Shown: positions 1 to 12,227 of the stretch, piece by piece | Position numbering within the stretch: the first letter of the stretch is position 1 | Layout: the number at the start of each line of letters is the position of its first letter | Notes under the pieces: model-generated | What the model was told of the DNA's origin: nothing | Seen by the model: only the letters and a program-made list of their open reading frames with translations | Database searches by the model: none | Assembly (NCBI GenBank): GCA_015179045.1 | Contig: WHUZ01000013.1 | Span: 868,001 to 932,000, forward strand | Direction: 5' to 3' | DNA: 64,000 bases | Source of the DNA: Kalaharituber pfeilii | Taxonomy: Eukaryota; Ascomycota; Pezizomycetes; Pezizales; Pezizaceae | Program-made: the position numbers and the translations under genes

Positions 1-57
1 GATATGCCATTCTTGTTTCCCAAATTGAAACAAAACATGCTAATATATTCCCTCTAG

Positions 58-3000
58 CCCGAGGCCTGCTTTGCAATATGACCCACAGAGGGGCTGTTGG
101 GTCCGACGTCCGTGATGGTGATGGTGCAGGTGTGATGACATCTATTCCACATAATTTCTTCGTCAAGCAATTTGGGCGAGAGAATGGAATTGAACTGCCT
201 CCGCGAGGGCAGTATGCCGTAGGGAATGTGTTCTTCAAACCAGACCCTGAAGTCATCCAAGAGAGCCAAAACACCTTTACCGGGATTGCCGAATCATTAG
301 GCCTCCGCGTATTGGGCTGGAGAAAGGTTCCTGTTGATAGCTCTATCTTAGGCCCTGCTGCTCTATCCCGAGAGCCAACGATACTGCAACCCTTCATTGT
401 GCTTCAAAAAACATATGGCTCAGGGAGTTCACCCCTGACCACAGACCCAAAAGCATTTGATGAGAGATATTTTGAAAGGCAACTATACGTGCTGCGAAAG
501 CGGGTCTCCCATACCATTGGCCTCCAGAAGTGGTTCTACGTGTGTTCGTTGAGTAATAAGAACATTGTCTACAAAGGACAATTAGCCCCAGTGCAAGTCT
601 ACAGCTACTATCATGATCTGGTGAATGTCGATTTTGAGGTTTATTTTGCCCTTGTACACTCGCGATTCTCTACAAATACTTTCCCCAGCTGGGATCGTGC
701 TCAGCCATTACGACTAGCAGCTCACAATGGTTAGCCTTTTCTGCCCTATATTATCCATGCACGAAGCTAATTTCTTGCAGGTGAGATAAATACTCTTCGC
801 GGGAACAAGAATTGGATGCGTGCTCGTGAAGGTGTAATGAAGTCTAAGCTCTTCGGAGATGACATTGACAAATTATACCCCATCATTGAGGAAGGTGGTT
901 CTGATTCTGCTGCATTTGACAACGTACTGGAGCTCCTTGTCGTCAATGGAGTACTGTCGCTCCCAGAAGCAGTTATGATGTTGGTGCCAGAGGCCTGGCA
1001 AGACAATCCTACCATGGATCCTAAGAAGTCAGCGTTCTATGAATGGGCAGCGTGTCTTATGGAGCCTTGGGATGGTCCTGCATTGTTCACTTTCGCCGAT
1101 GGGCGATACTGTGGGGCCAACTTGGATCGAAATGGTTTGAGGCCTTGCCGGTTTTATATTATGGATGATGATCGCATTATCTGTGCTTCCGAAGTAGGAA
1201 CCATTGGTATCGATCCTGAGAGAATCATACAAAAGGGCAGGCTGCAACCGGGTAAAATGTTGTTAGTCGATACAGTAGCAGGTCGCATTGTCGATGATAA
1301 GGAACTCAAGATGCAGGTCTCTGCTAGAATGGACTTCCAGCTATGGGTCGATAAGCATCTGCTCAAACTTCCCGCTCTCATTGAGAAACTGGATAAGCTC
1401 GGTGTTTCTCTAAAGACTTCATTGGACGACTCCACCGTACAAACCGATGTCAGGCTTCTTGCCTTTGGATACTCATTTGAGCAAGTCAGTTTGCTGCTCG
1501 GTCCCATGGTAAGAATTCGAAGCCATATACCTCCATTAGTGAATATATGCTCATCCCCGTAACAGGCTGCAGACAATAAAGAAGCCCTTGGTTCTATGGG
1601 TAACGATGCGCCATTGGCATGTTTGGCAAGGGAACCACGTCTGTTGTACGAGTATTTCAGGCAACTCTTTGCCCAAGTTACTAATCCTCCCATTGATCCT
1701 ATCCGCGAAGCCATTGTTATGTCCCTTGAGTGCTATGTCGGCCCTCAGGGAAATGTCCTTGAAATGGATCCTAACCAATGCCATCGTCTTCTACTGCCCT
1801 CACCTGTATTGTCTTTGGAGGAATTTAATGCTGTCAAGAATATGCAAAGGGCACACCGCAGCTGGAGCGTCCAAACTATTGACATTACATTCCCAAAATC
1901 AGAGGGTATCGAAGGGTACATCAACGCTCTGGATAGAGTGTGCGACCTTGCAACGCAAGCTATTGAGAGCGACTATAAGGTTCTCATCTTGACCGATCGT
2001 GCAACTTCCGCTGACAGGGTTCCATTGTCTGCACTTCTTGCTTGTGCTGGTGTTCATCACCATCTCGTACGAAACAAGATACGTTCCAAGATTGCATTGG
2101 TTGTTGAGACTGCGGAAGCACGTGAAGTGCACCACATGTGTGTGCTCGTTGGATATGGAGCTGATGCAATTTGCCCGTACCTTGCTATGGAGTGCATCCT
2201 GAAGATGAACCGTGAGGGTCTATTGAAGGGGGGCTGTCTGATGAGAAGATTATCGAGAACTATAAGCACTCATGCGATGGTGGTATTCTCAAAGTAATGA
2301 GCAAGATGGGAATCTCTACCTTAGCCAGCTATAAGGGAGCACAAATTTTCGAGGCCCTCGGTATTGCGGAGGATGTTGTTCAGAGGTGCTTCACTGGAAC
2401 TGCCAGCCGTATTCAAGGTGTTACTCTCGACCTCATCGCCCAAGATGCCTTTGCTTTTCATGAGAGAGGATATCCTTCCCGCAAGATCATCACCATCCCC
2501 GGTCTCCCAGAAACCGGTGAATATCACTGGAGAGCCGGTGGAGAGGCACACATCAATGACCCGGTCAGCATTGCAAATATCCAAGATGCCGTGCGGACGA
2601 AGAACGACAAGTCGTACGAAGCCTATTCCCTTGCAGCCTATGAGCAGATCAAAGATTGTACCCTCCGCGGACTTCTTGATTTCGACTTTGAAAATTCCAC
2701 TCCTGTACCAATTGACCAGGTAGAACCTTGGACTGAAATTGTAAGAAGGTTCTGTACTGGTGCAATGTCTTACGGATCCATCTCAATGGAGTCACATTCA
2801 ACCTTAGCTATAGCCATGAACCGCCTTGGTGGCAAATCTAATACTGGTGAAGGTGGTGAAGATCCAGAGAGAAGCAAGAGGCTTGAAAATGGAGATACCC
2901 TTAGATCCGCGATTAAACAGGTTGCATCTGGACGCTTCGGTGTTACCTCCTACTATTTGTCCGACTCCGACGAGCTGCAGATCAAGATGGCCCAAGGGGC

Positions 3001-6000
3001 TAAGCCTGGTGAAGGTGGTGAACTTCCTGGTCACAAGGTCTCAGAATCCATCGCCAAAACTAGACACTCTACCCCTGGCGTGGGTCTTATTTCTCCACCT
3101 CCACATCACGATATCTACTCTATTGAGGATTTAAAGCAGCTCATCTATGATCTCAAGTGTGCAAATCCTCGTGCTCGTGTCTCGGTCAAGCTTGTATCTG
3201 AATCTGGCGTTGGTATCGTCGCTTCTGGTGTAGCTAAGGCGAAGGCTGACCACATTCTTATTTCTGGGCACGATGGAGGCACTGGTGCTTCTCGATGGAC
3301 TGGTATCAAACATGCTGGTCTGCCCTGGGAGTTGGGTCTTGCGGAGACTCACCAGACCTTGGTTCTTAATGATCTCCGAGGGCGTGTTGTCGTTCAGACA
3401 GACGGTCAATTGAGAACTGGTCGCGATGTCGCTATTGCTTGTCTGCTTGGTGCTGAGGAATGGGGATTTGCTACCACACCACTGATTGCTATGGGTTGTA
3501 TCATGATGAGAAGTAAGCTCACGTCGATGCTCATTTTCCATATTGGAAGTTATGCTGATAACTGTGAAACCAGAATGCCATTTGAATACATGCCCTGTCG
3601 GAATTGCAACCCAAGACCCAGAACTCCGCAAGAAGTTCACTGGTACCCCAGAGCACGTCATTAACTTCTTCTATTATGTTGCTAATGAGCTCAGAGCCAT
3701 TATGGCTAAGCTTGGCTTCCGAACTATCAACGAGATGATCGGGCGAACTGAGAAGCTTCGTTTCGCGGAAGATCTCCGCACCGCAAAGACTGCAAACATT
3801 GACCTCTCTCGCATCCTTACTCCTGCTCATGAGCTCCGTCCGGATGTTGCTACTTATAATGTCCGGAAGCAGGACCACCGTCTCCATGTCCGCTTGGACA
3901 ACAAACTCATTGATGAGGCCGAACTGACTTTAGAAAAGGGTATCCCTTCTAGAATTGAGTCAGATGTTGTTAATACGGACCGTGCTCTAGGTGCAACACT
4001 TTCATACAGAATCAGTAAGAGATTTGGCGAAAACGGATTGCCCACTGATACCGTTCATGTCAACCTTCGAGGATCTGCTGGTCAATCGTTTGGTGCATTC
4101 TTGGCTGCTGGTGTCACCCTTGAACTCGAGGGTGATGCTAATGATTATGTTGGGAAGGGGCTTTCTGGAGGTCGCCTCATTATCTATCCTCCACGAAGCT
4201 CTGTCTTCAAGTCTGAAGAGAACATCCTCATCGGCAACGTCTGTCTTTACGGCGCCACTTCTGGTGCATGCTTCTTCAGCGGAATTGCTGCAGAACGTTT
4301 TGCTGTCAGGAATTCCGGCGCCACAGCAGTCGTTGAAGGATGCGGTGACCATGGCTGTGAGTACATGACTGGTGGGCGTGTTCTTATCCTCGGCAGCACC
4401 GGGCGAAACTTTGCTGCTGGTATGTCTGGAGGTATTGCCTACGTTCTTGACATGCGGCATGATTTTGCGCAAAATGTCAACACTGAAATGGTTGAGCTCT
4501 CTGGCATCATTGACCCTCATGAAATTGCCTTCGTTCGTGGCCTTATTGAGGACCATCACCACTACACTGGCTCTGAGCTCGCCGCAAGAATCCTTGTTGA
4601 CTTCAACAGGGCACTTCCTCGCTTTGTCAAAGTTCTTCCTACAGACTACAAGAGGGTACTTGCAGAAGAGGCTGCTAAGGCTGCTGCGGCCAAACAATCG
4701 TTGAGCACGCTGCCTTACATGAACAGAACAATCACTAATGGTACACCTGCTCCTAAGACGGAAGATAAACCTCAGAGCTCCATACTTGACCTCGAGGACA
4801 GTATCACGGATGCAAAGGCCGAGAAAAAGAAGGCAGCTCTGGTGTTGGACAAGACAAAGGGTTTCATGAAGTACACTCGCCGCAGCGAGAAGTATCGCAA
4901 TCCGAAGACAAGAACCCGAGACTGGGCGGAATTGTCAAAGAGATTGGACGAAGATGAGCTCAAGTATCAATCCGCACGCTGTATGGATTGCGGTGTTCCC
5001 TTCTGCCAGAGCGATACTGGATGCCCAATCTCTAACATCATCCCCAAGTGGAACGAGCTTGTGTTTGAAAGCAGATGGCGCGATGCCCTCAACAAGCTAT
5101 TGCAAACAAATAACTTCCCTGAGTTCACTGGAAGAGTTTGCCCAGCTCCATGTGAAGGTGCCTGCGTCCTTGGTATAAATGAGAGTCCAGTTGGTATCAA
5201 GAGTATTGAATGCGCCATCATCGACCGCGGATTCGAGATGGGTTGGATGGTCCCTAGGCCGCCGGAAGTCCGTACCGGAAAGCGTATCGCAATTATTGGG
5301 TCCGGTCCTGCTGGCCTCGCAGCTGCTGACCAACTCAATCGTGCAGGACACAGCATCACTGTTTATGAGAGGGCTGACCGTATCGGTGGGCTTTTAATGT
5401 ACGGTATTCCAAATATGAAGCTTGATAAGTCTATTGTGCAACGTCGTGTCGACTTCATGGCTGCTGAAGGTATTGAGTTCAAGGTCAACGTCCATGTTGG
5501 GCAAGATATCCACCTTTCTGATCTCAGAAAATCCAATGACGCCGTCATCATCGCCACTGGTGCTACCGTTGCTAGAGATTTACCCATCCCTGGCAGAGAT
5601 TTGGAAGGAATCCATTTTGCCATGTCCTACTTGCACGAGAATACAAAGTCCCTATTGGATTCTAACCTCGAAGACGGCAAATACATCTCTGCAAAAGGCA
5701 AGCATGTAGTGGTCATCGGTGGTGGCGATACCGGCAACGACTGTATCGGAACAGCAGTTCGCCATGGTGCCAAGTCAGTCGTCAACTTCGAACTGTTGCC
5801 GCAACCCCCCCAAGAAAGAGCCTTCGACAATCCTTGGCCACAGTGGCCCAGAATCTACCGTATCGACTACGGTCACTCTGAAGTCAAAACACATCATGGA
5901 AAGGATCCTAGAGAATACTGTGTCATGTCTAAGGTATAATCCCATGACTTTGAAACTTTTCTATGTATAATATGCTAACACGATTTGTTAGGAGTTCGTA

Positions 6001-6432
6001 AGTGACGATAATGGCAATGTCAAGGGAATTAATACTGTTCGTGTCGAATGGACCAGAAGCGCCCGTGGTGGTTGGGATATGAAGCAAGTTGAAGGATCCG
6101 AGCAGCACTTCGAGGCTGACCTTGTACTTCTTTCCATGGGTTTCCTCGGCCCAGAAGACAGGGCTCTTGAGGGTATTGAGAAGGATGCTAGGAAGAATGT
6201 CAAGACGCCTCCTGGACAATACTGTACGAACATTCCTGGTGTCTTTGCCGCTGGAGACTGCAGGAGAGGTCAGAGCTTGATTGTCTGGGGCATTAATGAG
6301 GGCAGAATGTGTGCCAGGGAGGTCGACTTGTATTTGATGAAGAACACAAATTTGCCAGTCAGTGGAGGAATTGTGGTCCGCAATGAGTTACTAGAGCCAC
6401 AACAGAAGGTTCCTGAGATTGTTGTTAACTGA
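58..6432 (+). CDS. GLT1: NADH-dependent glutamate synthase (GOGAT), 5' partial, one apparent frameshift
   Basis: Makes two glutamates from glutamine and 2-oxoglutarate with NADH; the single-chain fungal enzyme fuses the alpha and beta subunits. Exons: 58-729, 781-1508, 1566-3512, 3574-5933, 5992-6432; the first begins after an intron end (branch TGCTAAT near 38-46, TAG at 55-57), so the start and the catalytic N-terminal Cys lie upstream. In order: rest of the class II amidotransferase domain ([18 protein letters not shown]), central domain, FMN synthase domain with 3Fe-4S cysteines around [14 protein letters not shown] helix domain (about 4060-4400), then the beta-like part with CMDCGVPFC and CPAPCEGAC clusters, FAD site GSGPAG and NADH site GGGDTG. 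About 2050 residues are present; yeast Glt1 has 2145. The frame breaks at a G run at 2228-2233: one base is missing before LSDEK, and the expected protein resumes at once in the next frame. Stop TGA at 6430-6432. Confidence 0.95.
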
Positions 6433-8541
6433 CTAACCGCCGCTTCCGCAACTTCAACGAAGTTGCGCCCCTTTTCTTCGCGTTGTGTCCTATGCTGATT
6501 CCCTGTTACGTTTTTGCCTTGTGTTAATGGCTTTTGTTCTCTCTCTCTTTTTTTTTTTTTTTTTTCTTTTTTTTCCTCTCTTGTACGAATTCCATTGGTT
6601 TGGTGATAGGGATACTGCTGAATGTTTTACTACTATTTTTCTCCACATTTTTATTGTTTTATGCTCCCTTTATATATATTTCTCTTCTTGATCTCACTTT
6701 TCTTTATCTATCCATCCAAATTCTACTTCCTCCTCATAGTTATGGGAGTTGGGTTTTTTTCGCTGCATCTTTGTTTACCAGTTGCAAAAAAAGAAGGGCG
6801 TGGGGGGCTAGGTTTCACATTGGGAAAAAGATTGTGGAACGGACAAAAAAAAGGAAACAAAATTGTAGGAAGAATTTCGGATTTACCAATGGGAAAAGAA
6901 TAAGACGAAAAAAAGAAAAGGGAATAAGGTGGGATAGGATAGGAAAGCATTTGTTTTTGTTTTTTTGCTTTTTGTTTGTATGGTGGTGGGATGAAATACG
7001 ATGACACCGTGAGAAATGTTTATATTGCCTTGTTGTCTTTTTGGTTATATCCATGTTGATGTTTTACTGTCCTGTTACATGACTGTACATTGCTATGGTT
7101 TCTGGTTTTTCAGCTTAATGCCGTAAATAGTTCAATAAGACGGTGATGACATCTATAGCAAAACTATGAGCCCATTTTTCCTGTTCTGAATGATTTCTGA
7201 TAACTAAAACCTTTAGGAAATACCAAATTATAGCCAATGAAATGTCACTATATTTACCATCTTCCGGAGACATCATTTCGTCAGTGAACAGGATTGGAAA
7301 GTGTAGTACTTTCTAGACACGCTTCTCAGATCGAAGCAATGTTCATTATGGTACTAAACGTGAATGGTGTACCAACAGGGACAGCATCAAGATTTGGAAA
7401 AGTGCATTGATGAATGTAATTTGATAGGGTATCAGGTCGAATGACTAACCAGTGATTGAACTAAAGGTTATCGTTAACTCTTTGCCCTTTGCTTGGGTGG
7501 ATATTCACATCAGGAGCTGTTTGGGGCAAATCAGTTCCGATTCAGGGTCATGGCCAGCTATCAATTTGTATTACTAGCCATAACAGAGTGAAGAACATCT
7601 TGTCTCTTTTGTAGCCTTGTTCCCTAATCTGTAACAGTCTCTTGCATATAAAGTCAGTATATCAGAATGGGTATCTTGCTCGATACTTGCTGAGATTAAA
7701 CCTGCGGCCTATATTGAATAATGAGGCCTACCTAATTAGGGGTAATTCGGATGCCCTTACCAAATTAACAAATTTGAAATCAGTCCGTGTTCTTCTGCCC
7801 AGAATCAACAACCAGTCCTCATGATGATTTGATGATGCCATAATTGATGGTATATAAACAGCTACCCAAGGTATGTTCCCATGACCCCCAAGATAGAGTA
7901 CTAGGTAAACTAGAACCGGCCTCTGGACCGGGAGGCCCTCGAGCTCCAGCTCCGCCACCTCTCCTCACCCCCTTCCCACCCCCTCTCCCTTCACCCTCCC
8001 TCACCTCCAACCTTCTCACTACTGCATACCACTATGCTGTTATCATGCTGCTACCGCACTTGCTATACTCCATGACTAGTGAATGCATATTCATTATGTT
8101 GCTATATCAACATGCTGCCATACTTGCTATAAATTGAGTATGTCACTATATATACTGCTACATGCTGCTATATTAAAATGCATCGTTGAAGTTGTTGTCG
8201 CCAAGGAGGAAAGCATGTTGCAGTGAGCCAATGAATATTTTTTGCTGATGTGACGGTGCTGCTTGGTCCTTATTTCAGTACAATAGTACTACTACTAGTA
8301 GAAGCAAGATAGAGTAGATGTGCCAAGTCCTGAGTTTCTCATGGCACCGTTCCCTGTTGTCGTTCCCTCTCGGCCTACTGTCGCAGCCTTGCCTATTTTG
8401 GAATGCGTAGCTTTTCAGAGTAATGAGGCACGAGACGTGGTGGAAAGTGATACTTGGCGTGCCAAGCTCCTTCCATCAATTACCAGGTAAGCTACAGAAA
8501 CAAAGCAAAGCAAGTCAACAAACACAATCAAAATTATCACT
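6433..8541. other. Intergenic: GLT1 3' flank and CENP-W upstream region
   Basis: About 2.1 kb with no convincing gene. A pyrimidine tract with long T runs lies at 6540-6580, just after GLT1, and is probably in its 3' UTR. A C-rich stretch lies at 7940-8000. From about 8030 to 8180 there are degenerate copies of a CATGCTGCTA/TTGCTATA word. Open frames here are short and low in complexity. Confidence 0.6.
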
Positions 8542-8997
8542 ATGCCGTCCATGAATACAAAGTTATACCCTCGTTCTGTCGTTAAGCGAATAGTTAAAGC
8601 ACATACAAAATGCAAGGTCTCGAAAAATGTGGACGTCTTGGTACGTGTTATATCGTGATCACTCTGGAAAGGCCGGTGCCTGTGGACTGACATTTTCTCA
8701 CAGCTGTACCTAGATTACGTGTTGTTTCTTCAAAAGTACGCGCCGCTGATCTTTTGCGATGAGGTTGGTATGCTGTGCGGAATATAGTTACTAAGGTATC
8801 TTCCTTGTATTCATTTAGGCTCATGAAAGAGGCGGGAATCGAGTTAAAAAAGGCCAAGGATAAGAACATCACAGCAAGACACATAAAGAAGGTGCAAAAT
8901 GTGAGTATGCTACGGCCTTATTCCTATAGCATGATAACCATAGCGATGTGATGTTGATGATTCATTGAAGAGGGTGCTCCAGCAGTTCAACGTATAG
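8542..8997 (+). CDS. Centromere protein W homologue (kinetochore histone-fold protein)
   Basis: A 79-residue protein assembled from four exons: 8542-8640, 8704-8735, 8819-8900, 8971-8997 (TAG stop). All three introns are GT-AG (GTACGT..CAG, GTACGC..TAG, GTGAGT..AAG) and phases agree (99+32+82+27 = 240 nt). The product reads YPRSVVKRIVKAH, then VSKNVDVLLYLDYVLFLQ, LMKEAGIELKK and ITARHIKKV, the pattern of the CENP-W histone fold. CENP-W pairs with CENP-T in the constitutive centromere-associated network, which binds DNA and recruits outer kinetochore proteins. The length fits the family (about 80-100 residues). A second in-frame ATG at 8551 could be the true start. No exon exceeds 100 nt, so simple ORF calling misses this gene. 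The family assignment is from recalled pattern, not a search. Confidence 0.8.
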
Positions 8998-9318
8998 ATA
9001 AGTTAAGGGCTAGTTGGTCAAGGCAAGCAGTGGAGGTTGATCCCAGCAATGGGCTATGTGGAGAATTTTCGGGAGAGCGGGGCAGTCGATTGTGGAGTAA
9101 ATTGTGCAGCACTTCACACGTGTGACATACATCTTAATATGAGTTGCTTTACAAAGTTGATTGTCATTGCCGCAGAGAGCAGCTATTATAGAGGCAATGG
9201 TGTGATAGCAAACGGTGGACATGAGATCCCTTCTCGAGATGCAATAGAGTTTCAGCCATGACTGGCAATTGCGTCTATTCGTACCCTAATTCCATGCCAT
9301 TCGCTCAGTTTCTCCCTA
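8998..9318. other. Intergenic between CENP-W and the TIR element
   Basis: About 320 bp holding the presumed CENP-W 3' UTR. I see no gene or repeat before the TA at 9317-9318 that borders the transposon-like element. Confidence 0.5.
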
Positions 9319-9430
9319 GTCTCGTAAACCAGCCCACCTAGCGCGGTTTGCTGATGACTCAGCTTTTTTTTTTTTAAAAACACCGACGTAGTAGAGTCTG
9401 GTTCTAAATGTTGCGACCTCGTTTGCGACG
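9319..9430 (+). repeat. Left terminal inverted repeat
   Basis: Pairs with the reverse complement of 12376-12485. The differences are scattered substitutions plus length variation of a T run at 9364-9375. Confidence 0.85.
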
Positions 9431-9874
9431 GACTATCTCTTAGCATCCGATGGTTGCTAAATATATGTGATATTTATTCAATATTTTGTAAACACTGAAG
9501 CTGTACTATCAAAGATGTCTACACAATACTATAATCACAATATTCTACAAGTACTAAGAGTAATAGAGGAAGAATTTTCTAACATCTTATAGAATTCCTT
9601 ACCAATAAGAGTGAAGCAGTTCTACGCAAGTCAAGGCCCTTTCTAGCAGCAGGATTCATCTCAGTTGTTGGCCTGATTTTCGAGCATAGCAAAGCTACTC
9701 AGGAAGGCCATAGAGGAGTGACAATTACAGTAAAAGAAGGATTTGCAAATGGAGTTACTAATGCACTTGAGCGCTGGTTTGGCTATGTTCTGGAGAAGAA
9801 ATTAGATGACTTATACATGAATACTGATAACAGACTCCCATCCACAGCATTGATAGCAGAAAAGGCGGAGGGAT

Positions 9875-10460
9875 TTAATTTTCGACATATAGGTCAGAAT
9901 CATAAAGAGAGGGCACCGATACATATTTCTTGCACAGATTTACTTTGCTAATAATGATATTTTTGAGGGGAAAGAGTGCCATGATCGAAATGCAATCTTT
10001 AGAGGAATCATCACTAAAAGCTAGCATGCATCGATCGCAGTATCTAGGATTTCCTAGTTTTTCAGAGTACTTCTCATCCTTAAAGTATTTCCAATGGCAG
10101 CCCTGTATATTGCAATAAGCGAGAAGCTTGCGACAGATATTGCGCATTACCCCCAGAGAGTCTCTGGTCACCCCGGCCCTGGATCCAGTTAGGTCACTAG
10201 TTGGATTTGGAATATCTGCGATGATGCCATCAATAGGGTCCTTAAGCAATGGCTCAAGTATTTCTTCAATACAACAAGTGGTTGGTTGATATCAGAAGCA
10301 CCTGAGGTTGGTAAATTTTCCGCAAAAAGTGGTGCTGATGCCGCTTGCAACGGCGATTCTACATTTTCCGAATTTATGCGAGTAATATAGTCTTTCCCCT
10401 CTTGATCAAAAGCATGAATCTCATGTATCACATTTTGAAATTCAGGATGATTCTATGAAT
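9875..10460 (-). pseudogene. Unrecognised coding remnant inside the TIR element
   Basis: Minus-strand reading gives two adjoining segments of ordinary amino-acid composition in different frames: one containing FQNVIHEIHAFDQEGKDYI...NQPLVVLKKYL (about 10450-10250), the other LKDPIDGIIADIPNPTSDL...YCDRCMLAF (about 10249-10000). A shift near 10245-10250 separates them. A stop just upstream of the first segment could lie in an intron ending CATAG near 10460. I do not recognise the protein; it could be part of a decayed transposase or a captured host gene. Confidence 0.35.
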
Positions 10461-11158
10461 AGGTATATCACTGGAACCTCTATAGCTCTTCACTCAGCCT
10501 TGGGTTGGGGGTATGCCTTTTTTGTAGTTTATCAATCCTTGCCTGGCAGGATTGTAATACAACGTGGCTATGCATACTGCTAAAACTTTGGGACCCCGAC
10601 CTACGTGACCGGCATGTTAGACCTAACTATCTCCAGAAATTTGCAGCTTTCGCATTCCCTGGAACTCCGCTCTTGTATCTGTCTCACTCTCCTCAGTGAC
10701 AGCTTTCTGCCAACCTCTCGAAGTGTCGATTAAAACCACCTACAGATGTTAGACCTATTTCACTATCATATATCTTCAAGTTTACTTGTCTTTCACTTTC
10801 ATGAGCATCAGTTCTCTGTTCAAAAACTGCAACATCCATTGTATGCCGGTGTTGTGGTAACTAAATGAGCTGTGTTATTGTTGCACCGTTTTGGTTCGTT
10901 ATGCAGTAGTAACTCCTACCCGGGGCGGAAGTATTTTGTTGGCCCTCGCCTTCTCACCTACTGCCATAATTGGGTAGTTACAAAGATCTCCTCACCTCCA
11001 CTGTCATCATCTCCTGAATCTGTCATCAAATTCAATACTTACTAATGTTGATACATTATGTTGGAGGTGCTATGGCAGTCAGCGGTTGGCGGTTGGTGGT
11101 ACGGGGTTAAAACAAAAAACAGCTATCGCTGTGTTTCCTGACCTGAATCAGAAAATCG

Positions 11159-11236
11159 ACCTGTGAGTCCTATAACTTGAAGACCTGTGAGGCCTATAAG
11201 ACCTGTGAGACCTATAAGACCTGTGAGACCTACAGG
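11159..11236. repeat. 18-bp tandem repeat (about 4 copies)
   Basis: Units of ACCTGTGAGACCTATAAG occur at 11183-11200, 11201-11218 and 11219-11236, with a degenerate longer copy at 11159-11182. The period is a multiple of 3; the minus strand reads as a GLTGLI hexapeptide repeat, but no gene around it supports translation. Confidence 0.8.
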
Positions 11237-11460
11237 ACTAGGTATATGAAAAGGATACTCTACCTCGTGAAGGCTGATGTTTGCATGTCGCCTTTGTCCT
11301 GATTGTAGCACTGATATTACCTCACTGATATTACCTCGTGAGGGATAGGGTCCTTATTATATGCCTGGTCCCACAGGTCTTACTAGTCGATTTCCCGACT
11401 CGGGTCAGAAAATACAGCGGTAGCTGCAGTCGTTTCGCGAGGCATTCAGTCTATCATGAA

Positions 11461-11522
11461 TAGAGCAGATCGGATTTCGCAGACATTACGGATAGGGCAG
11501 ATCGGATTTCGCAGATATTACC
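11461..11522. repeat. Two tandem copies of a 30-32 bp unit
   Basis: TAGAGCAGATCGGATTTCGC at 11461 recurs at 11493 with one change (TAGGGCAG...); both continue CAGA(C/T)ATTAC. A smaller duplication, CACTGATATTACCT, lies just upstream at about 11312-11336. Confidence 0.75.
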
Positions 11523-11604
11523 AAACCCTAAGTCTTTGAATCATTCCTGCCATCCAATCACAAACTCAAGCCATTAATTCCCTTAGTTAGTTACGAGGGT
11601 ACAC

Positions 11605-11612
11605 ACTACCTC
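11605..11612. repeat. Left target site duplication ACTACCTC of the hAT MITE
   Basis: Identical to 12228-12235 and directly abuts the element. Confidence 0.85.
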
Positions 11613-12227
11613 TAATGAATCCAACAGGCCAGGCCATTCAGGCCGGTCCAGACTATTCAGGCCGGTCCAGACCATCCAGGCCAGCCCAGGCCATTCAGGC
11701 AGGTTTAAGCCAATTAAACGAATCCCTCCACAGTTATCCAGGTGAATTAAGGCCAGCGTTTACCAGATTGTTTGAGTATTTAAATGAGTAGAATCTTCCA
11801 TATATCTAGAATTTTAAACAGCAGCGGTCTATGACATTAGTCAAGTATGTATCACGTACCTAAATCCTCGCCATAGCCCACAGGGCGGCATGCGAGTAAT
11901 GATAAAAAAAAAAAAAAGTATGTATCACACTTTATAGCCAAGTATATATACTAACAAATATTTTAGATATGACGGACCTTCCAGACAATACAACAGATGG
12001 GACTCAATTCTTCGATGATGATACCTAATGGGTGACTGTCAATTACTGATAGTGGAAATATCCAGGACTATTAAAATCTAATTCACCTGGGTTAAATTCT
12101 AAAATCGCTTGAATTTACGTAAATGGCCTAGTTGGCCTGATTCATGTAGATCAGGCCGGTCCAGGCAGGTCCAGGCCAGTCCAGGCGGTTTCAGTCCAAT
12201 GCAAATCATGGCCTGTTGGATTCATTG
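11613..12227. mobile_element. hAT-type MITE with 8-bp target site duplication
   Basis: The left end TAATGAATCCAACAGGCC (from 11613) matches the reverse complement of the right end (CAATGAATCCAACAGGCC, ending 12227), differing only at the first base. The octamer ACTACCTC flanks both sides directly (11605-11612 and 12228-12235). An 8-bp duplication and ends of form YARNG are hAT hallmarks. Inside each end are repeated GGCCGGTCCAG/CCAGGC words (about 11631-11705 and 12142-12190), like the subterminal transposase-binding repeats of hAT elements. There is no coding capacity. The element sits within the larger TIR element and itself holds a short poly(A) insertion at 11856-11915. Confidence 0.88.
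11856..11915 (+). mobile_element. 60-bp poly(A)-ended retro-insertion with 13-bp target duplication
   Basis: AAGTATGTATCAC occurs at 11843-11855 and again at 11916-11928. Between the copies are 60 bp that end in about 12 A residues. A poly(A) end plus a perfect 13-bp flanking duplication is what target-primed reverse transcription leaves, so this looks like a severely 5'-truncated LINE or SINE copy. The source element is not identified. Confidence 0.7.
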
